This document shows, piece after piece, positions 1 through 11,858 of a stretch of DNA of 64,000 nucleotides. Location of the stretch: contig OX393576.1 of NCBI GenBank assembly GCA_947652605.1, positions 11,744,575 through 11,808,574 of the forward strand, in the 5' to 3' direction. The translations under genes were made by a program, and so were the position numbers. The stretch comes from Elmis aenea. Its lineage: Eukaryota > Arthropoda > Insecta > Coleoptera > Elmidae. A model generated the notes under the pieces. The model was not told the DNA's origin. It ran no database searches and worked only from the letters and a program-made list of their open reading frames with translations. Positions within the stretch are counted from its first letter, which is position 1. Each line of letters opens with the position of its first letter.

Positions 1-228
1 TTATCGTAAAGTATACCGCCTTTATCTATAAGAGACTCGCTTGTAAAAGCAGCTTCTCCCACATTCCTTTATTGGCATAATCATTGCACCGTAGTGTACC
101 TATATACCTGATCGAGCTGGCCTAAATTATTTTTGTTATTTAATTGATTCAAAACATGCTTATTTTCTAAGTCAAATATTAAAAATCATATTTTGCGTCA
201 AAACAATAGTTTTTACTAGCTTGATATA
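1..228. other. Intergenic, nothing recognised
   Basis: AT-rich sequence with no coding potential and no repeat end that I recognise. It stops at a TA next to the first CAGGGT-ended element. Confidence 0.5.
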
Positions 229-414
229 CAGGGTAGTTCACAAAAAAGAGCCACTATTGGGATCTCGTAAACGGTAAGAGCTACAAAGAAGTTTAAATTA
301 AACAAATTGTTCCCATTTCTGAGACCAATTAAGTGATGCTTTAATGTTTTAAAAAAATTCCACGGCACGCTAGATAATAAACAAAAATTAAAATGCTTTT
401 TTTTAACGACCCTG
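229..414. mobile_element. Short CAGGGT-ended MITE (family A, copy 1)
   Basis: A 186-bp unit that starts cagggtagttcac after TA and ends acgaccctg. Its first ~150 bp match, with few changes, the left arm at 30169 and the inverted right arm ending near 33017, including the phrase gccactattgggatct and a shared cggcacgctagataat block. No coding sequence is present. This looks like a short non-autonomous member of the family whose larger copy spans 30169-33017. Confidence 0.7.
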
Positions 415-430
415 TTCTATGAAGACAGTA

Positions 431-1074
431 CAGGGTGGTCCAAATTCGATGGGATTACATGGGTATCTCGCTTAACAGTCAAGATAGAGAAACGGTTAAA
501 TCACCAAAAATGTGCAGTTTTTTTTTAGGACAAACTTAGAACAGTGCTTAAATATATTCTATCATTTCCGGTTTTTCTTGTTTTTTTTTTTTTTTTGTTT
601 TCACAGGCTACTTTTTGTTTCTCATCTTTAAAAAAATTAAAAAACCTTCGTAACTTGCGTATTATTGAAAATAAATACATCAAACTTATATATTTGGCAA
701 GGGAAAAAATAAGGAATTGAAAGAGGTCATAGCCAACTATAGCTTCCATTTAAAAAAAGGTGAGTTTGTGTCATAACTTTTTAAAGGCGAGTGAAGAAAA
801 AATTCAGTTCAATCAAAAACTACATAAAAATATCTAAAAGTAATCTTGATAAACTTTTTCGGTATTTAAAACAATAAGTGAGATATGACACATTTAAATA
901 TAACAAAAAAACTGTTTTTCTTTGATAACTCAAAAACCGAAAATAATAGAATATATTTGGAAACGGTTCTGAGTTTGTCCCAAAAAACTGCACATTTTTG
1001 GCAATTTAACCGTTTCTCTATCTTGACTATTAAGCGAGATACCCATGTAATCGCATCGAATTTGGACCACCCTG
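431..1074. mobile_element. Foldback MITE with ~150-bp inverted ends (family B)
   Basis: The left arm starts cagggtggtccaaattcg at 431 and is repeated inverted at the right, ending at 1074. The arms agree over about 150 bp with only a few mismatches. TA precedes the left end and TT follows the right end. Short frames at 525-749 (-) and 885-1088 (+) are the two arms read outward or inward and give the same peptide fragment (IYL-TVLSLS), so they are not genes. A module at 727-769 (catagccaactat...) is shared with families A and I. Confidence 0.8.
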
Positions 1075-3180
1075 TTCACAAAAGCTAGTGCCCTGCCATT
1101 ACAAAAGTATCAGTTATGATGGAAAGTATGTGGAGAAGTATTTAAGGGAGTGACATCTAATCAAAACAAAAAAAGTGTGACAAATATCGGTTGTTTCTTT
1201 TAGCCAAGCGGTATTCACTTTCAGAATATGCCCCATATCAAGGATTGGCTTCCTGAGATGCCCCATATACCACGAGCTTAAGAGGGTTCTTTTATATTGA
1301 TCAAACTTTATGCTTATAAGTATTCAGGTTGGGGTAGCTCCTGAAGGAAATCCAAAGCGGGCCCTAAATCAATTTTTAAAAACTTTGTTGGGAGTTTTTG
1401 ATCACACGACTTGGCTCAGAAAAGGCTTTTCTTGTTCCAGAATACCACGATTTGATTGTACGTCCAAGCACGTGCTTATAAATGTTAAATAAATTAAAAA
1501 TAATCTACTAGACACGTTACTTTTAAAACTGGAAGAAAATCTCTTTTAGAATCGATTATTCAACAAAATATGATAGTAATAAATTAAATTAATATTAAAA
1601 ATGAATCGTTAATTTGATTTCAAAATTTCTCAAAAGATAATTTCAGTTTTAACGTTATTTAACAATAATTTAAATATAGATTGATACTGCGGAGAAATAA
1701 CAACATTTAAAATAGTAATGAGTTGTAATTATAAATATTTAGATAAAATATTTGATTTAGTTTAATGTGATAATCGAGCAATACCATTCGTATGAACATA
1801 GTAATAAATACTGGAACAAGTAAATATTCAAATGTGACCTACATATTTGATGATCACAGGATGTATACAAAAATATGGGATAAATTTGGATGTTGCACGC
1901 TGATCGCCATTAACTACGTCACAAGCCAACATTAACGAAAATATAGTGGGCTAAATTTTCGATTAACATCACATGTTATGGATGAATATTATAAACATGT
2001 TCATTAGCAATTTTTTACGTGGTCGTTTATTTTTTAACAGTTGATGAATGGGTTTTAAGCATTTTAAAATAAAAATGAGAGTCGCTGATTGTCTTCGTAA
2101 AAACGACTATTTCTTGTACGATTTAAAAAAAACATATTAGTATAAAGACGGGAAGGATCTACAGTCTAACACTCATATTATTATAAAAGAAGTTTTTTAG
2201 AAATAAATTTGCATAAGCTAGACTTTTGTCTACTTTATATTCATATTGTGGTGACAAAGGATCTTAAGACAGGCCTAGGTCTATAAATGTTTCTAAACAA
2301 CCCCGTTTGGGCAATGAAATCAGGAGTTCGTTGCCCTTTTTGACCTAGTGCTTATCGTTCTGTATTGACGTTGTCCATTGCAAAGGCTTAGAGTTTCATG
2401 TAGCAATTCTAAATCAGTTCCTAAGAGAATTACTTTGGGTTTAAATTGGATTTCAGCGTTCTTATCTTTGCTCGCTCATTTTCGTTTGCTGTTTAGAACC
2501 GACAAGAACCTATGTGTGGTAAAGTACAAGAATATTCTGTATAAGTACATGAGATCTTTGAATATACATATTTACATTTTGAAAATATACATAGTTTAAT
2601 AAAAGCTTTAAAATTTTTTTCAATAAAACTAGATTTTTTTTGGCAAAACATGTCCATATTTTATTTTGGTTAAAGTTTTTTAAGTAAATCAATTCAATTA
2701 GGTTTAAGGTAATATATTTAGCAAACAATTAATTAGACTTAATATTATACAACTGATTTAAACTCGGGGGCAACCTATTTGCATAAATAATGCGTAAGTT
2801 TTTTCACCATTGTTCCTGTTTTTTAATAACCTGCTTAAAATATGATGAATTATATTGATGACAGATCAATTTTAAATTCCTTGCTGTGAGTATAATGGCC
2901 ATTATTCACTACCCTAGTTTTTGTGAGGGTTTTATGGAAACGACAGGCGAATTAACGTAGATTACGACTGTGGAGTTCACAGAACTTTAAATGGAGTTTC
3001 AGGCAGTTACACCAGCTTCGCAAAGATATTTTTCTGATTACGACGTTGTTCTGTTACCAGCATCTAAGATTTTTCCAGCTCTTATCTTGCTAATCGACCT
3101 TAAAAAGAATTAATGAAAACAAAGCGCGTCTCCAACAATTTCACTAAAAAATAGAGTAGTTAAGAAAAATTGTATCTAAC
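1075..3180. other. Gene-free AT-rich stretch
   Basis: I see no gene, RNA gene or complete repeat. The phrase atgccccatat occurs twice near 1225-1275. The short frames at 1310-1492 and 2378-2728 have no recognisable domain and no flanking signals. Confidence 0.5.
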
Positions 3181-3845
3181 CAGGGAAGGTCACAATATGT
3201 TGTCGCTAGAATCTGATCAAGGCTGTCTTTATTGCATCAAGAACATCAAAACTAAATGTTTTGCAGTTATACGCGCCACTGGCCATTTCCTTCGAAAAAT
3301 GGGGGAAAAACTGAAAAGTTGAATAATAAAAGTAATTTTTGCGATCGCGTTGGCCATGAAACCGTGAGAGATAAAATCGAAAATTTTCTATTTACCAATT
3401 CACGCACTCTTTGCAAGTAAAATGGTGCAAAGTTTTTGAAAAAACCTTAAACGGCTCCGGAAAAAAACGTCAAAAACGAAACCTTTGCAAAAGCGCTATG
3501 ATTTGAGAAGTTGTATAACTAAATCTATGCGACTTGCATAGGCGTTTAACATAGCGGAAACCGTTGTTACAAGGGCCTAGTTTTTCAAAAATGTTGCACC
3601 ATTTTACTTGCAAAGGATGCGCGCATTGGTAAATAGAAAAATTTCGATTTTATCTCTGACGGTTTCATAGCCAACGCAATCGCATTAATTATCTTTATTA
3701 TTCAAATTTTCAGTTTTTTTCCTATTTTTCCGAAGGAAATGGCCAGTGGCACGTATAACTCTGCAAAACATTTACTTTTGATGTTCTTAATGCAATAAAC
3801 ACAGCATTCATCAGATTCTAGCGACAACATAACGTGACCCTCCGT
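3181..3845. mobile_element. Hairpin MITE (family E, copy 1)
   Basis: A near-palindrome of about 665 bp. The left arm opens cagggaaggtcacaatatgt and the right arm closes with the inverse (acaacataacgtgaccctcc). The arms are about 270 bp, meeting around a ~110-bp loop that contains ctatgcgacttgcatagg. A second copy lies at 11172-11858 with its loop in the opposite orientation. No coding sequence. The transcript of either strand would fold into a long hairpin. Confidence 0.8.
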
Positions 3846-4905
3846 TGAGAGATGTAATTCTTAATTTTTTAAATACTGGAGCATTCTTTTAACAGCCAAG
3901 ACTAAATTTATCGTTTGATTATCTAAAAAGATGCAATTTTCTTTACAGTTTTAGATCAATATACAAAAAGTGATGCCTTTTACTCGATGAAATTTCATTT
4001 TTTAAAGAAAACAAATTTTTTGATAAATAATTCAACGAGATTGTGGCTTTATTTAACGTAAACTTAGCTTTTTTAAGGATGAAAAATACTTCGCGCAAAG
4101 TAAAAAGTTGCAGGAAAGAACTTCGTTTTTGATTAAGTTTAAAACAAGCCATTAGGTTTTAAAACAATAACAATTTTTCGTTTAATAATAAATGGGTATT
4201 TGCATTAAGATAATATTTGTGATAATATTAGGCTTTAAAAATTACAATAAATTTAGGAATATCTAGTTTTTACTTTAAAAAATTATAAGGTCAATTTTTG
4301 TACTATTTTTTCTTACAAAGACTGATGTAGTCAAGATCTTTTGCAGAATACATAAGTGAACGATGCTCTTTAATACAATAATTTATTTTATAAACGTATT
4401 AAATGGAGTGAATTACACATTTTAAAAAAACGTTTGAAACGCAAACGCCCTTGGGGTAGGTTTAAACTTTAGACCCATAACTTTTTCTTATAATTCAGTC
4501 GCTTTGCAAGCTTGTAAGCCATTAATGTTGCAAAAACTTGACGGAATTTTCTTGCAGCGTTCAAAAGTTGAAAGCTTATAAGATTTATGAGGAATAGATA
4601 AAAGTCAAACACGTATTGGCTTTTTATTCTTCGGCTAACTCAAGCAGAAGTTATTTCAAACAAACTGTTGGCAAAACCATTTATGATTTATACCCGGCAA
4701 AAAATGTACTTCACATTTTATTTGATCTTACCTTTTTGATTAAAAATTAACATACGGTGCAATAAAACTGTAAACACAAAAAGTGCATGTGTTTAAAAGT
4801 GGTAAAAATATTCTTGTTCGAAAAGTTTCAAAAAACTGCAAGAACTGTAAGGAACTAAAATACATATTCACTCAAACATTTTAGAATTATTAATAAGCTC
4901 TTCTA
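3846..4905. other. Gene-free AT-rich stretch
   Basis: No gene or repeat family recognised. The 69-codon frame at 3943-4152 on the minus strand has no recognisable domain. Confidence 0.5.
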
Positions 4906-5661
4906 CAGGGTGCACCACGACCCTGAGATTCTTCGATAGCTCCTTTATTAATGAAAATATCAAAAAATGTTTATTACAAATATTGTGCGAACCTATTTTC
5001 TACATAACCTAAAATTATTTTCAAATATACAGGGTGTTTCGTTTGACCGGCACATATAAAAATTTAATTTTTTTAAATAGAACACCCTGTATATTTTTAC
5101 ATTTTTGGATTCCTCTTAAAATTTAATTTAAAAAATGTTTAACGTTATATGGGTCTTAAGTCAACCGTTTTCGTAAAATTTACATTTTTGTGAAAATTTT
5201 GAGCGAGACAGCACTTTCAATTTTTTTTTACATTAAAGTTATTTAAAAAAGCGGTAAAATTTCGTTTAAAATTTAGATTGACAATAGATTAATTAACACT
5301 TTGCGCTAGCTACATTTAAAAAATATTATACAGGGTGTTTTTTACGCTTGGTCAAACTTGTGAAACTTTAAACATCGATAAGTCATTTTTCTTAAATGCA
5401 ACACCCTGTATATTTTTACATTTTCTTTTAGAGAATTTAATTGTCTTTCGAAATTATTAAGCATGTCCTATACCTAAAGTTAATATTTTTCGAGCTATCT
5501 CGATTTTTATTAGTATACTAAGGCAATTAAAATATTTTAAAGTCGGCCATGGACGTAAGTCGTAATTTTTCAAAGAATTTTTAAACAAAATAATAAAAAG
5601 GGCTGCAACTTTAATTTTAGTCCAATAATGTACCCCTTTTCCCCGAAATTTATCGTATAAA

Positions 5662-5773
5662 TTGTTTAAAATTATATCCTTGTTCATGTTCTACGCACAG
5701 CCGTAGATGTTGTCTCAAAGACTCTAGCACTCTTGATAACATTTCGGGGGTTATACCATTAAAAGCAACACAG
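5662..5773 (-). pseudogene. Inverted duplicate of the transposase C-terminus
   Basis: The minus strand reads FNGITPEMLSRVLESLRQ, then LRLCVEHEQGYNFKQFIR and a stop. This matches the plus-strand tail in the other arm at about 80% by eye. Upstream of it (toward 5895) the frame runs into antisense of the central transposase block, so only the tail was duplicated. Confidence 0.75.
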
Positions 5774-5779
5774 CAAGTA

Positions 5780-6067
5780 ATGCAGTTGTCGAACACAGAA
5801 TATCCTAATAGATGGATAGGGCGAGGTAGACCAATCTCCTGGCCACCTACGTCACCTGATCTTACCCCTATAGATTTATTTTTGTGGGGACCCATAAAGC
5901 AAGTGTATCAAGACCCCCCAACAACTGTTGAAGATGTGCAGAACAGGATTCGTGTTGCTTTTGATGGTATAACCCCCGAAATGTTATAAAGGGTGCTAGA
6001 GTCTTTCAGACAACGTCTACGGCTGTGCGTAGAACAAGGACATATTCTTGAACAATTTATACGATAC
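5780..6067 (+). pseudogene. Mariner-like transposase C-terminal remnant
   Basis: The plus-strand frame reads through SWPPTSPDLTPIDLFLWG, the block around the last catalytic Asp of Tc1/mariner-type DDE transposases, then VYQDPPTTVEDVQNRI and a C-terminal tail RVLESFRQRLRLCVE. A stop codon follows ITPEML at 5987-5989, and the usual stop after EQFIR has mutated to a sense codon. The N-terminal DNA-binding region and the first two catalytic residues are absent. The same last ~40 codons reappear inverted on the minus strand at about 5662-5773, where the frame is open and ends in a stop. The style resembles the insect transposases whose N-terminus is Pfam DUF4817; that assignment is from memory of motifs, not a search. 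Confidence 0.75.
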
Positions 6068-6916
6068 ATTTCGGAAAAATGGGGTACATTGTTGGACTAA
6101 AATTAAAGTTGGAGCCCTTTTTATTATTTGGTTTAAAAATTCTTTGAAAAATTACGACTTACGTCCATGGCCGACTTTAAAATATTTTAATTGCCTTAGT
6201 AATACTAATAAAAATCGAGATAGCTCGAAAAATATTAACTTTAGGTGTAGGACATGCTTAATAATTTCGAAAGACAATTAAATTCTCTACAATAAAATGT
6301 AAAAATATACAGGGTGTTGTATTTAAGAAAAATGACTTATCGATGTTTAAAGTTTCACAAGTTTGACCAAGCGTAAAAAACACCCTGTATAATATTTTTA
6401 AAATGTAGCTAGCGCAAAGTGTTAATTAATCTGTTGTCAATCTAAATTTTAAACGAAATTTTACCGCTTTTTTAAATAACTTTAATGTAAAAAAAAATTG
6501 AAAGTGCTGTATCGCTCAAAATTTTGACAAAAATGTAAATTTTACGAAAACGGTTGACTTAAGACCCATATAACGTTAAACATTTTTTAAAGTAAATTTT
6601 AAGAGGAATCCAAAAATGTAAAAATATACAGGGTGTTCTGTTTAAAAAAATTAAATTTTTATATGTGCCGGTCAAACGAAACACCCTGTATATTTGAAAA
6701 TAATTTTAGGTTATGTAGAAAATAGGTTCGCACAATATTTGTATTCAATATTTTTTGATATTTTCATTAATAAAGGAGCTATCGAAGAATCTCAGGGTCG
6801 TGGTGCACCCTGTATAATTAAAGTCATTATTTATTTATTTGTTAGCTGGGCCGTTTCTTATGGAAGTGGTGTAAACCAATTGTTCTTTGCTTCGATATAT
6901 TCAAACTATTCAAAGC

Positions 6917-7446
6917 CCGTGTGACACGATGAAAGATTTTGTACAGAAAATCTTATATCGTGTCATATAGGTTTCTCGTACAAAATTCTGTATAGTTTCT
7001 TGCATGTACAAGTGTTCCATGCAGTTTCTTGTACAGAAAATACAATAGGGCGTGTTCTATTTGCAAGCAAGTTTTGACACAAAAACTGCGTGCTACAGAT
7101 GCGCATTCAGTTCGTGAATAATGGCGACTAACAGCTGATTTTGAACATCTGCAGCTAAAGAAAATATAAACAATAGAAATTTCTTATAACAATTAATTCT
7201 TGGTAATCCGAAGCAGGATGTTGTTATTGTTTAAAATGGCAATTACAAGGGACCTTGTTTTAAGAGGGAGTGCATATTTGTGTTTATACTGTTTAGGCGC
7301 ATGGGCACAGGCAGTAACTTGTACATAAAATTGTATCAGTGTCACACATAGTTTCAATGAATGGAATTCTGTACTGAAATCTGTACAAGAAAATAGTACA
7401 AGATATTTTGTATTAAATTTTATATAGAAATTTGCACCGTGTCATA
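6917..7446. mobile_element. GTGTGACACG-ended element (family C, copy 1, without palindrome)
   Basis: About 530 bp, starting cccgtgtgacacgatg and ending caccgtgtcatacat, with inner repeats of atcgtgtcat and gtacagaaaat. Collinear, in reverse orientation, with the outer parts of the element at 13801-14903, which carries an extra ~670 bp in its middle. A possible short duplication (caaag) flanks it. No coding sequence seen, so I do not assign a superfamily. Confidence 0.72.
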
Positions 7447-8549
7447 CATCAAAGATTTGCACAATTTTTGTAATTATTGAATTGTAAAAACCATTAAATT
7501 TTAACTATTTTAATTTTAATTGCACTTGAAATCCGCTATATTTTAATTCGGTTTTGTTTATAAGTAAGAACAAGAAAGAAAATTCTATTGTTTATTCTCA
7601 AAATGTATTTACTTTTTACAAATTACATTATGCTTATAAGGGTCTTTATAACCTTTTAGATTTTAGTATTACATGGCGAACTCTATTGTAAATAGAACGG
7701 TTTTAGTCCTTAGCTAACCCTAAGTTAAATTGGACTACAAAAAATGAACCTAAACCATTTTTATTATTAATTAATACTAAAGAATTTTTAGATGGTCAAA
7801 GTATGTAATTATTTTAAATGTAAATTAATTTGTAAGTTGTATACAAATAAATAGTTCACACTAAATTACATATAAATTATAAATCTTCTCATTTTGTACA
7901 AAAAAAGCACCTACACCTTTTTCATAATAAACAATTTAATTAATAATACTATTTAAAATTTACATACCATGCGCAAATCGTTAAATACATTACATTAAAT
8001 TACTACCAACGATTAACTTGGCATTTGAACCGCTTTCTTTATTACATCTGATAAACCTAATGAAACTATCCATCATTTTTTTTATTTCGTGGAAGTTTGG
8101 CAGGCAAGAAGAACCATCCCACTCGCCTTATCCATTCTCATTATTAAACTAGACTTCGCTTTCTGAGCGTCGCCGAGTCGCGAAGTAATTTAGTCTGTTT
8201 TACCACACACCGAAATATATTATTAAACAAGTCCAAAAATTAGGATTTTCCACTCTAGGGACAGTCACATCTACATATAAGGCTTTAAAATAAATTAGTT
8301 ACGATATAACAGATAGCGACGATGCTAGAAAATTGTTCGCAGAGGAAAGCAAATGAGTTATAAGAACTGAGTAAATTTTCCGTATCTTGCGAGCGTAATA
8401 AGAGGTTTCTCGGTGCAGCCGTATCTTTTAAATGTAATTTAAAAAGGAATTTTATGACAGGTATTATTTAAAAAGAAAGAAGAAAAATATGAAGAGAAGA
8501 GAAGAAACATTTTTAAAAAGAAAATTAGAAAAAATTAACTTTGTAGAAA
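7447..8549. other. Gene-free AT-rich stretch
   Basis: No frame with recognisable domain and no repeat end identified. The more GC-rich patch near 8100-8200 is unexplained. Confidence 0.45.
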
Positions 8550-8870
8550 AGAGACTGCCAAAACTTTTAAAAGAAAAGTTTACGAATTACTGTCCAAAAG
8601 CAAGGAAAGAACGGGTATAGAAGAAAAGTGGGAAAGATATGAAAACACAATAATCACAGCAGCTGAGCAAACATGTTAAAGAAAGTTAAAGAAAAAGTGA
8701 CAGGAAGGAGTAAACCAAGCACTGGACAGTAGAGGAATAGAGTGGGAGGACGTACGGACTAAGACTCAAAACAAAAGAGAATGGCGGAAGATATGGAAGA
8801 CCCCAACAAATGAAAAATGATAAATGAAAACTCAACTCCCTCCAATGCTTTACGCCCCTGAGGGTAGATA
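8550..8870 (+). pseudogene. LINE ORF2 relic with the reverse-transcriptase domain deleted
   Basis: The plus strand reads LLSKSKERTGIEEKWERYEN and then TIITAAEQTC, typical of the linker between endonuclease and reverse transcriptase in non-LTR retrotransposons. Within ~30 bp it jumps to NQALDSRGIEWEDVRTKTQN and EWRKIWKTPTN, typical of the extreme C-terminus. Everything between (the RT core) is missing. Stop codons and slips are present. Confidence 0.65.
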
Positions 8871-9004
8871 GGCGACATGGATTAAGTAAGTATTATTTAA
8901 AATAAGGTGATATGATATTAATGCACCTTCAGTCCCACCTCGCCAGTTAGTTGACAAAAACAAACCCTCACAAGTAACAAGTTTAGGAAGGAGCTGTGTA
9001 AATA

Positions 9005-9894
9005 CAGGGTGGGGCATGGGAACCAAGTGTTTTTGAAATAAGCTTAAAATCATTATTTTTTGCTTCAAAAAAAAATTATTGGTAGAATAATATTTGTGAG
9101 AACATAGCATTTCATAATCATGAACGGAAAATTACATCTGGCATGTGATGTCCGTTTTTGTTGACGCATTGTTGAAGGCGTTCACGAAAATTGGCCGCCA
9201 CTTTTTCCAGCACGTCTCCGTAATTTTGGTTGATTTGTTGATGGATCGCTTCCTTTAATTCATGTTATGTGCTTAACCTCGTAGATACGGGACTTGAGGA
9301 ACCCCTACAGAAAAAAATCGCATGTGTATAGGTCAGGGGACCGAGGGGGCCATAAAACGTCGCCAAATTTTAAAATGAGACGGTTAGGAAACAGGAGGCG
9401 AAGAACTGGCATTAAAGCTCTGGCAGGGTATGCATTGGCTCCATCTTGCTGAAACCACAAAAGTTGATCAATCCCTCTGGTGTAATTCAGCTGAATGTCT
9501 TCGAGCAGAGCTGCCTGGGCTTTGCAGTACCGCTTCTCTGACCCTTTCAACGTTCTCTGTACTTTGGAGACCGGGCGGATTCTTTTCCATTATTGAGCCT
9601 CTTGCTCGAAGATTACCCAACCAAAAATTGTGTCATGCGTGGGAATGAAGTCATTTTTATGAATATTGATTCTGCGGCGAAACTGGCGCTGAACCGCGGT
9701 CACAGACTCGCCTATTCTAACAAAAGAATCATATGCGAACATCCGGTGCTCTAGCGTCCACGGCTCCATGTTAGTTACTGATAATAAAATGCTTTGAGCC
9801 AAAGAATCGAATGACATCTGTCACACGACGCTCCCTTTCCTAATGGCCGAGTACTAATCAATCAAAAAACACTTGGTTCCCGTGCCCCACCCTG
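9005..9894 (-). mobile_element. Deleted mariner-like element with CAGGGTGGGG ends
   Basis: Inverted ends of at least 30 bp: cagggtggggcatgggaacc at 9005 and its inverse ending at 9894, with one mismatch early on. TA flanks both sides. At 890 bp it is shorter than a full element because the middle of its transposase gene is gone. Confidence 0.88.
9118..9817 (-). pseudogene. DUF4817-type mariner-like transposase, internally deleted
   Basis: The first part (starting at an internal Met near 9769, MEPWTLEHRMFAYDSFVR) is the helix-turn-helix N-terminus I know as Pfam DUF4817 from insect transposases: GESVTAVQRQFRR then PTHDTIFGWV. A stop follows EQEAQ. The reading then jumps to LLWFQQDGANAYPARA (second catalytic Asp block) and VLWPPRSPDLYTCDFFL (third Asp block). 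After a stop and a shift, the tail LQQCVNKNGHHMPDVIFRS ends at 9118-9120. Roughly 90-100 codons between the DNA-binding part and the QQDG block are missing. The copy cannot be active. Confidence 0.82.
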
Positions 9895-9896
9895 TA

Positions 9897-11171
9897 TAAT
9901 GAATCCATCTTACATGCAAGGAAATTGAAAAACAACTGCAAAAAATATGGATAAACAGGTTGATTCACCTGTTCTAGCCCTACAGGTAGCAATTCTCGTT
10001 ATAACTCCAATCTAAACTTATCAAATTTCAGTATTAATCAACATTTTGATAATAATTAATCTAGAGAAAATTGTGTCGTATGTCGTTCAAGTCCCCTACC
10101 AATTATTGTAAGTAAAAACCCATGTACCAACTTCATTATCACGAAATTTTATTTTCGCAAGTTTGATACTACATTATGGATTACTGAAATGAGACGTTCA
10201 GATAAATGCAGTAGCGTGTTTGTTTTTTTGAAAAATGTCAACTGTTTGTCAGTTGACATGCACAACGAAACTACTTACTAAATAAAACTTTGGTGATTTA
10301 TCGTTTTGTATATATGAAGCGATTATGCTGAACTCAAATTCTAGTAAACTGTCACGATACTACAAGTTGATTTTTACGCAGTCATTTCGTTTGAACGAAA
10401 TCAATCTTTTTTTACTTAACAATAAAATAGAACCACTATTTCAATTTTAATTTAAATCTGGATGGAAAAAGACGTATTTTTGTAAGAAAAGAATTTACAC
10501 AGGTTGTATATGACTTAGTGGACATTTTGAATAGCGTTTCTTGCGTAGTTTTAAATCGAAAATTTTGCTACAAATTTTTTTTAACGTGTTTAAGGGAAAA
10601 ACATACAAAATTCGGTTAGGAATATTAAGCATAAAGTATATTTTCCTCAAAAATAATACGATAAAAGAAACAATATTGCAGAATTTGATTGACAGGTATT
10701 ATGAAAAAAGCTTGAAGGTTATTTCAAAGTTCTTCAGCCTTATGATGTCCTTTCATTGGACGAAATCACTTGCTGAAAGGGCTATTGTTTGGAAAGTACC
10801 CGTTTACTGCTTGGCCATTGTCGTATATAATTCAGATATGAATTGCTTTTCGAAGGACTTCTATAATTTCCTAGCACTAAGGGCATAAAAAGAACTACGC
10901 CCTTACTTTTGTGCGCTGAACTAAACGCAGACTATAGAATAGTTTTCCACTTGACGTTACTAACTTCGTAGTTTAAGAATATAACTTCGACTTGGTAAGA
11001 TAAACATACTTTTTTGTACGCTAAAAGTCCTTGGAAAATTATTATAACTATTAAAATAAAACATACTTGTATTTTTGCAAACAATTTTTTTGAAATACAA
11101 TACCAATTTCAAGATTATCTCCTTTCCATCAGCCAAATAAGACTGCTAGTGATGCAAATGCGATAACTAAT
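9897..11171. other. Gene-free stretch
   Basis: No repeat family recognised. A small hairpin occurs near 10235-10260 (tgtcaactg...cagttgaca). A 115-codon frame at 10541-10888 shows no domain that I recognise and is not flanked by splice or promoter signals I can defend. Confidence 0.45.
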
Positions 11172-11858
11172 CAGGTAAAGTCACGATATGTTGTTGCTAG
11201 AATCTGATCAAGGCTGTGTTTATTGCATCAAGACATCAAAACTAAATGTTTTGCAGAGTTATACGTGCCACTGGCCTTTTTCTTTAGAAAAATAGGGGAA
11301 AAACTGAAAAGTTGGTATAAAAAGGTCATTTTTGCAATCGTGTTGGCCATGAAACCATCAGAGACAAAATCTAAATTTTCCTATTTACCAATGCGCGCAT
11401 CCTTTGCAAGTAAAATGGTGCAAAGTTTTTGAAAAAATCTTAAACGGTTCCGGAGAAAAACGACCTTTGTAAAAACGTTTTTCCCTATGTAAAACGCCTA
11501 TGCAAGTCGCATAGATATAGTAATACAGATATACCACTTCTTAAATCATAGCGCTTATGCAGGGGTTTCGTTTTTGACGTTTTTCTCCGGAATTGTTAGA
11601 GATTTTTTCAAAAACTTTGCACCATTTTACTTGCAAAGGATGTGCGCATTGGTAAATAGAAAAATTTTGAATTTGTCTCTGACGGATTCATGGTCAATGC
11701 GATCGTAAAAATGACCTTTTTATACCTATTTTTCAGATTTTTTTCCTATTTTTCCGAATGAAATGGCCAGTATAATTCTGCAAAACATTTAGTTTTAATG
11801 TCCTTGATGCAAAAAACAGCCTTAATCAAATTCTAGTGACAATGTATCGTGACCCTTG
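11172..11858. mobile_element. Hairpin MITE (family E, copy 2)
   Basis: Second copy of the element at 3181-3845. The arms carry gtcacgatatgttgttgctag at the left (from 11180) and the inverse at the right. The loop (cctatgcaagtcgcatag) is inverted relative to copy 1, so the two copies inserted in opposite orientations. No coding sequence. Confidence 0.8.

Larger units (their letters stand above)
4906..6812. mobile_element. 1.9-kb foldback element (family L) built from a transposase 3' end
   Basis: The element begins cagggtgcaccacgaccc after TA and ends with the exact inverse, gggtcgtggtgcaccctg, before TA. The two arms, about 860 bp each (4906-5773 and 5953-6812), are inverted copies of one another. 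The ~180-bp centre is unique and encodes part of a mariner-like transposase. Each arm carries two inner TA-flanked CAGGGTGTT...AACACCCTG units (5030-5089 and 5331-5408 on the left; about 6310-6387 and 6629-6688 on the right). Confidence 0.88.

Noticed and set aside
10541..10888. 115-codon plus-strand frame
   Set aside because: No recognisable domain, AT-driven composition (Lys, Ile, Phe-rich), no supporting splice, promoter or poly(A) context that I could defend.
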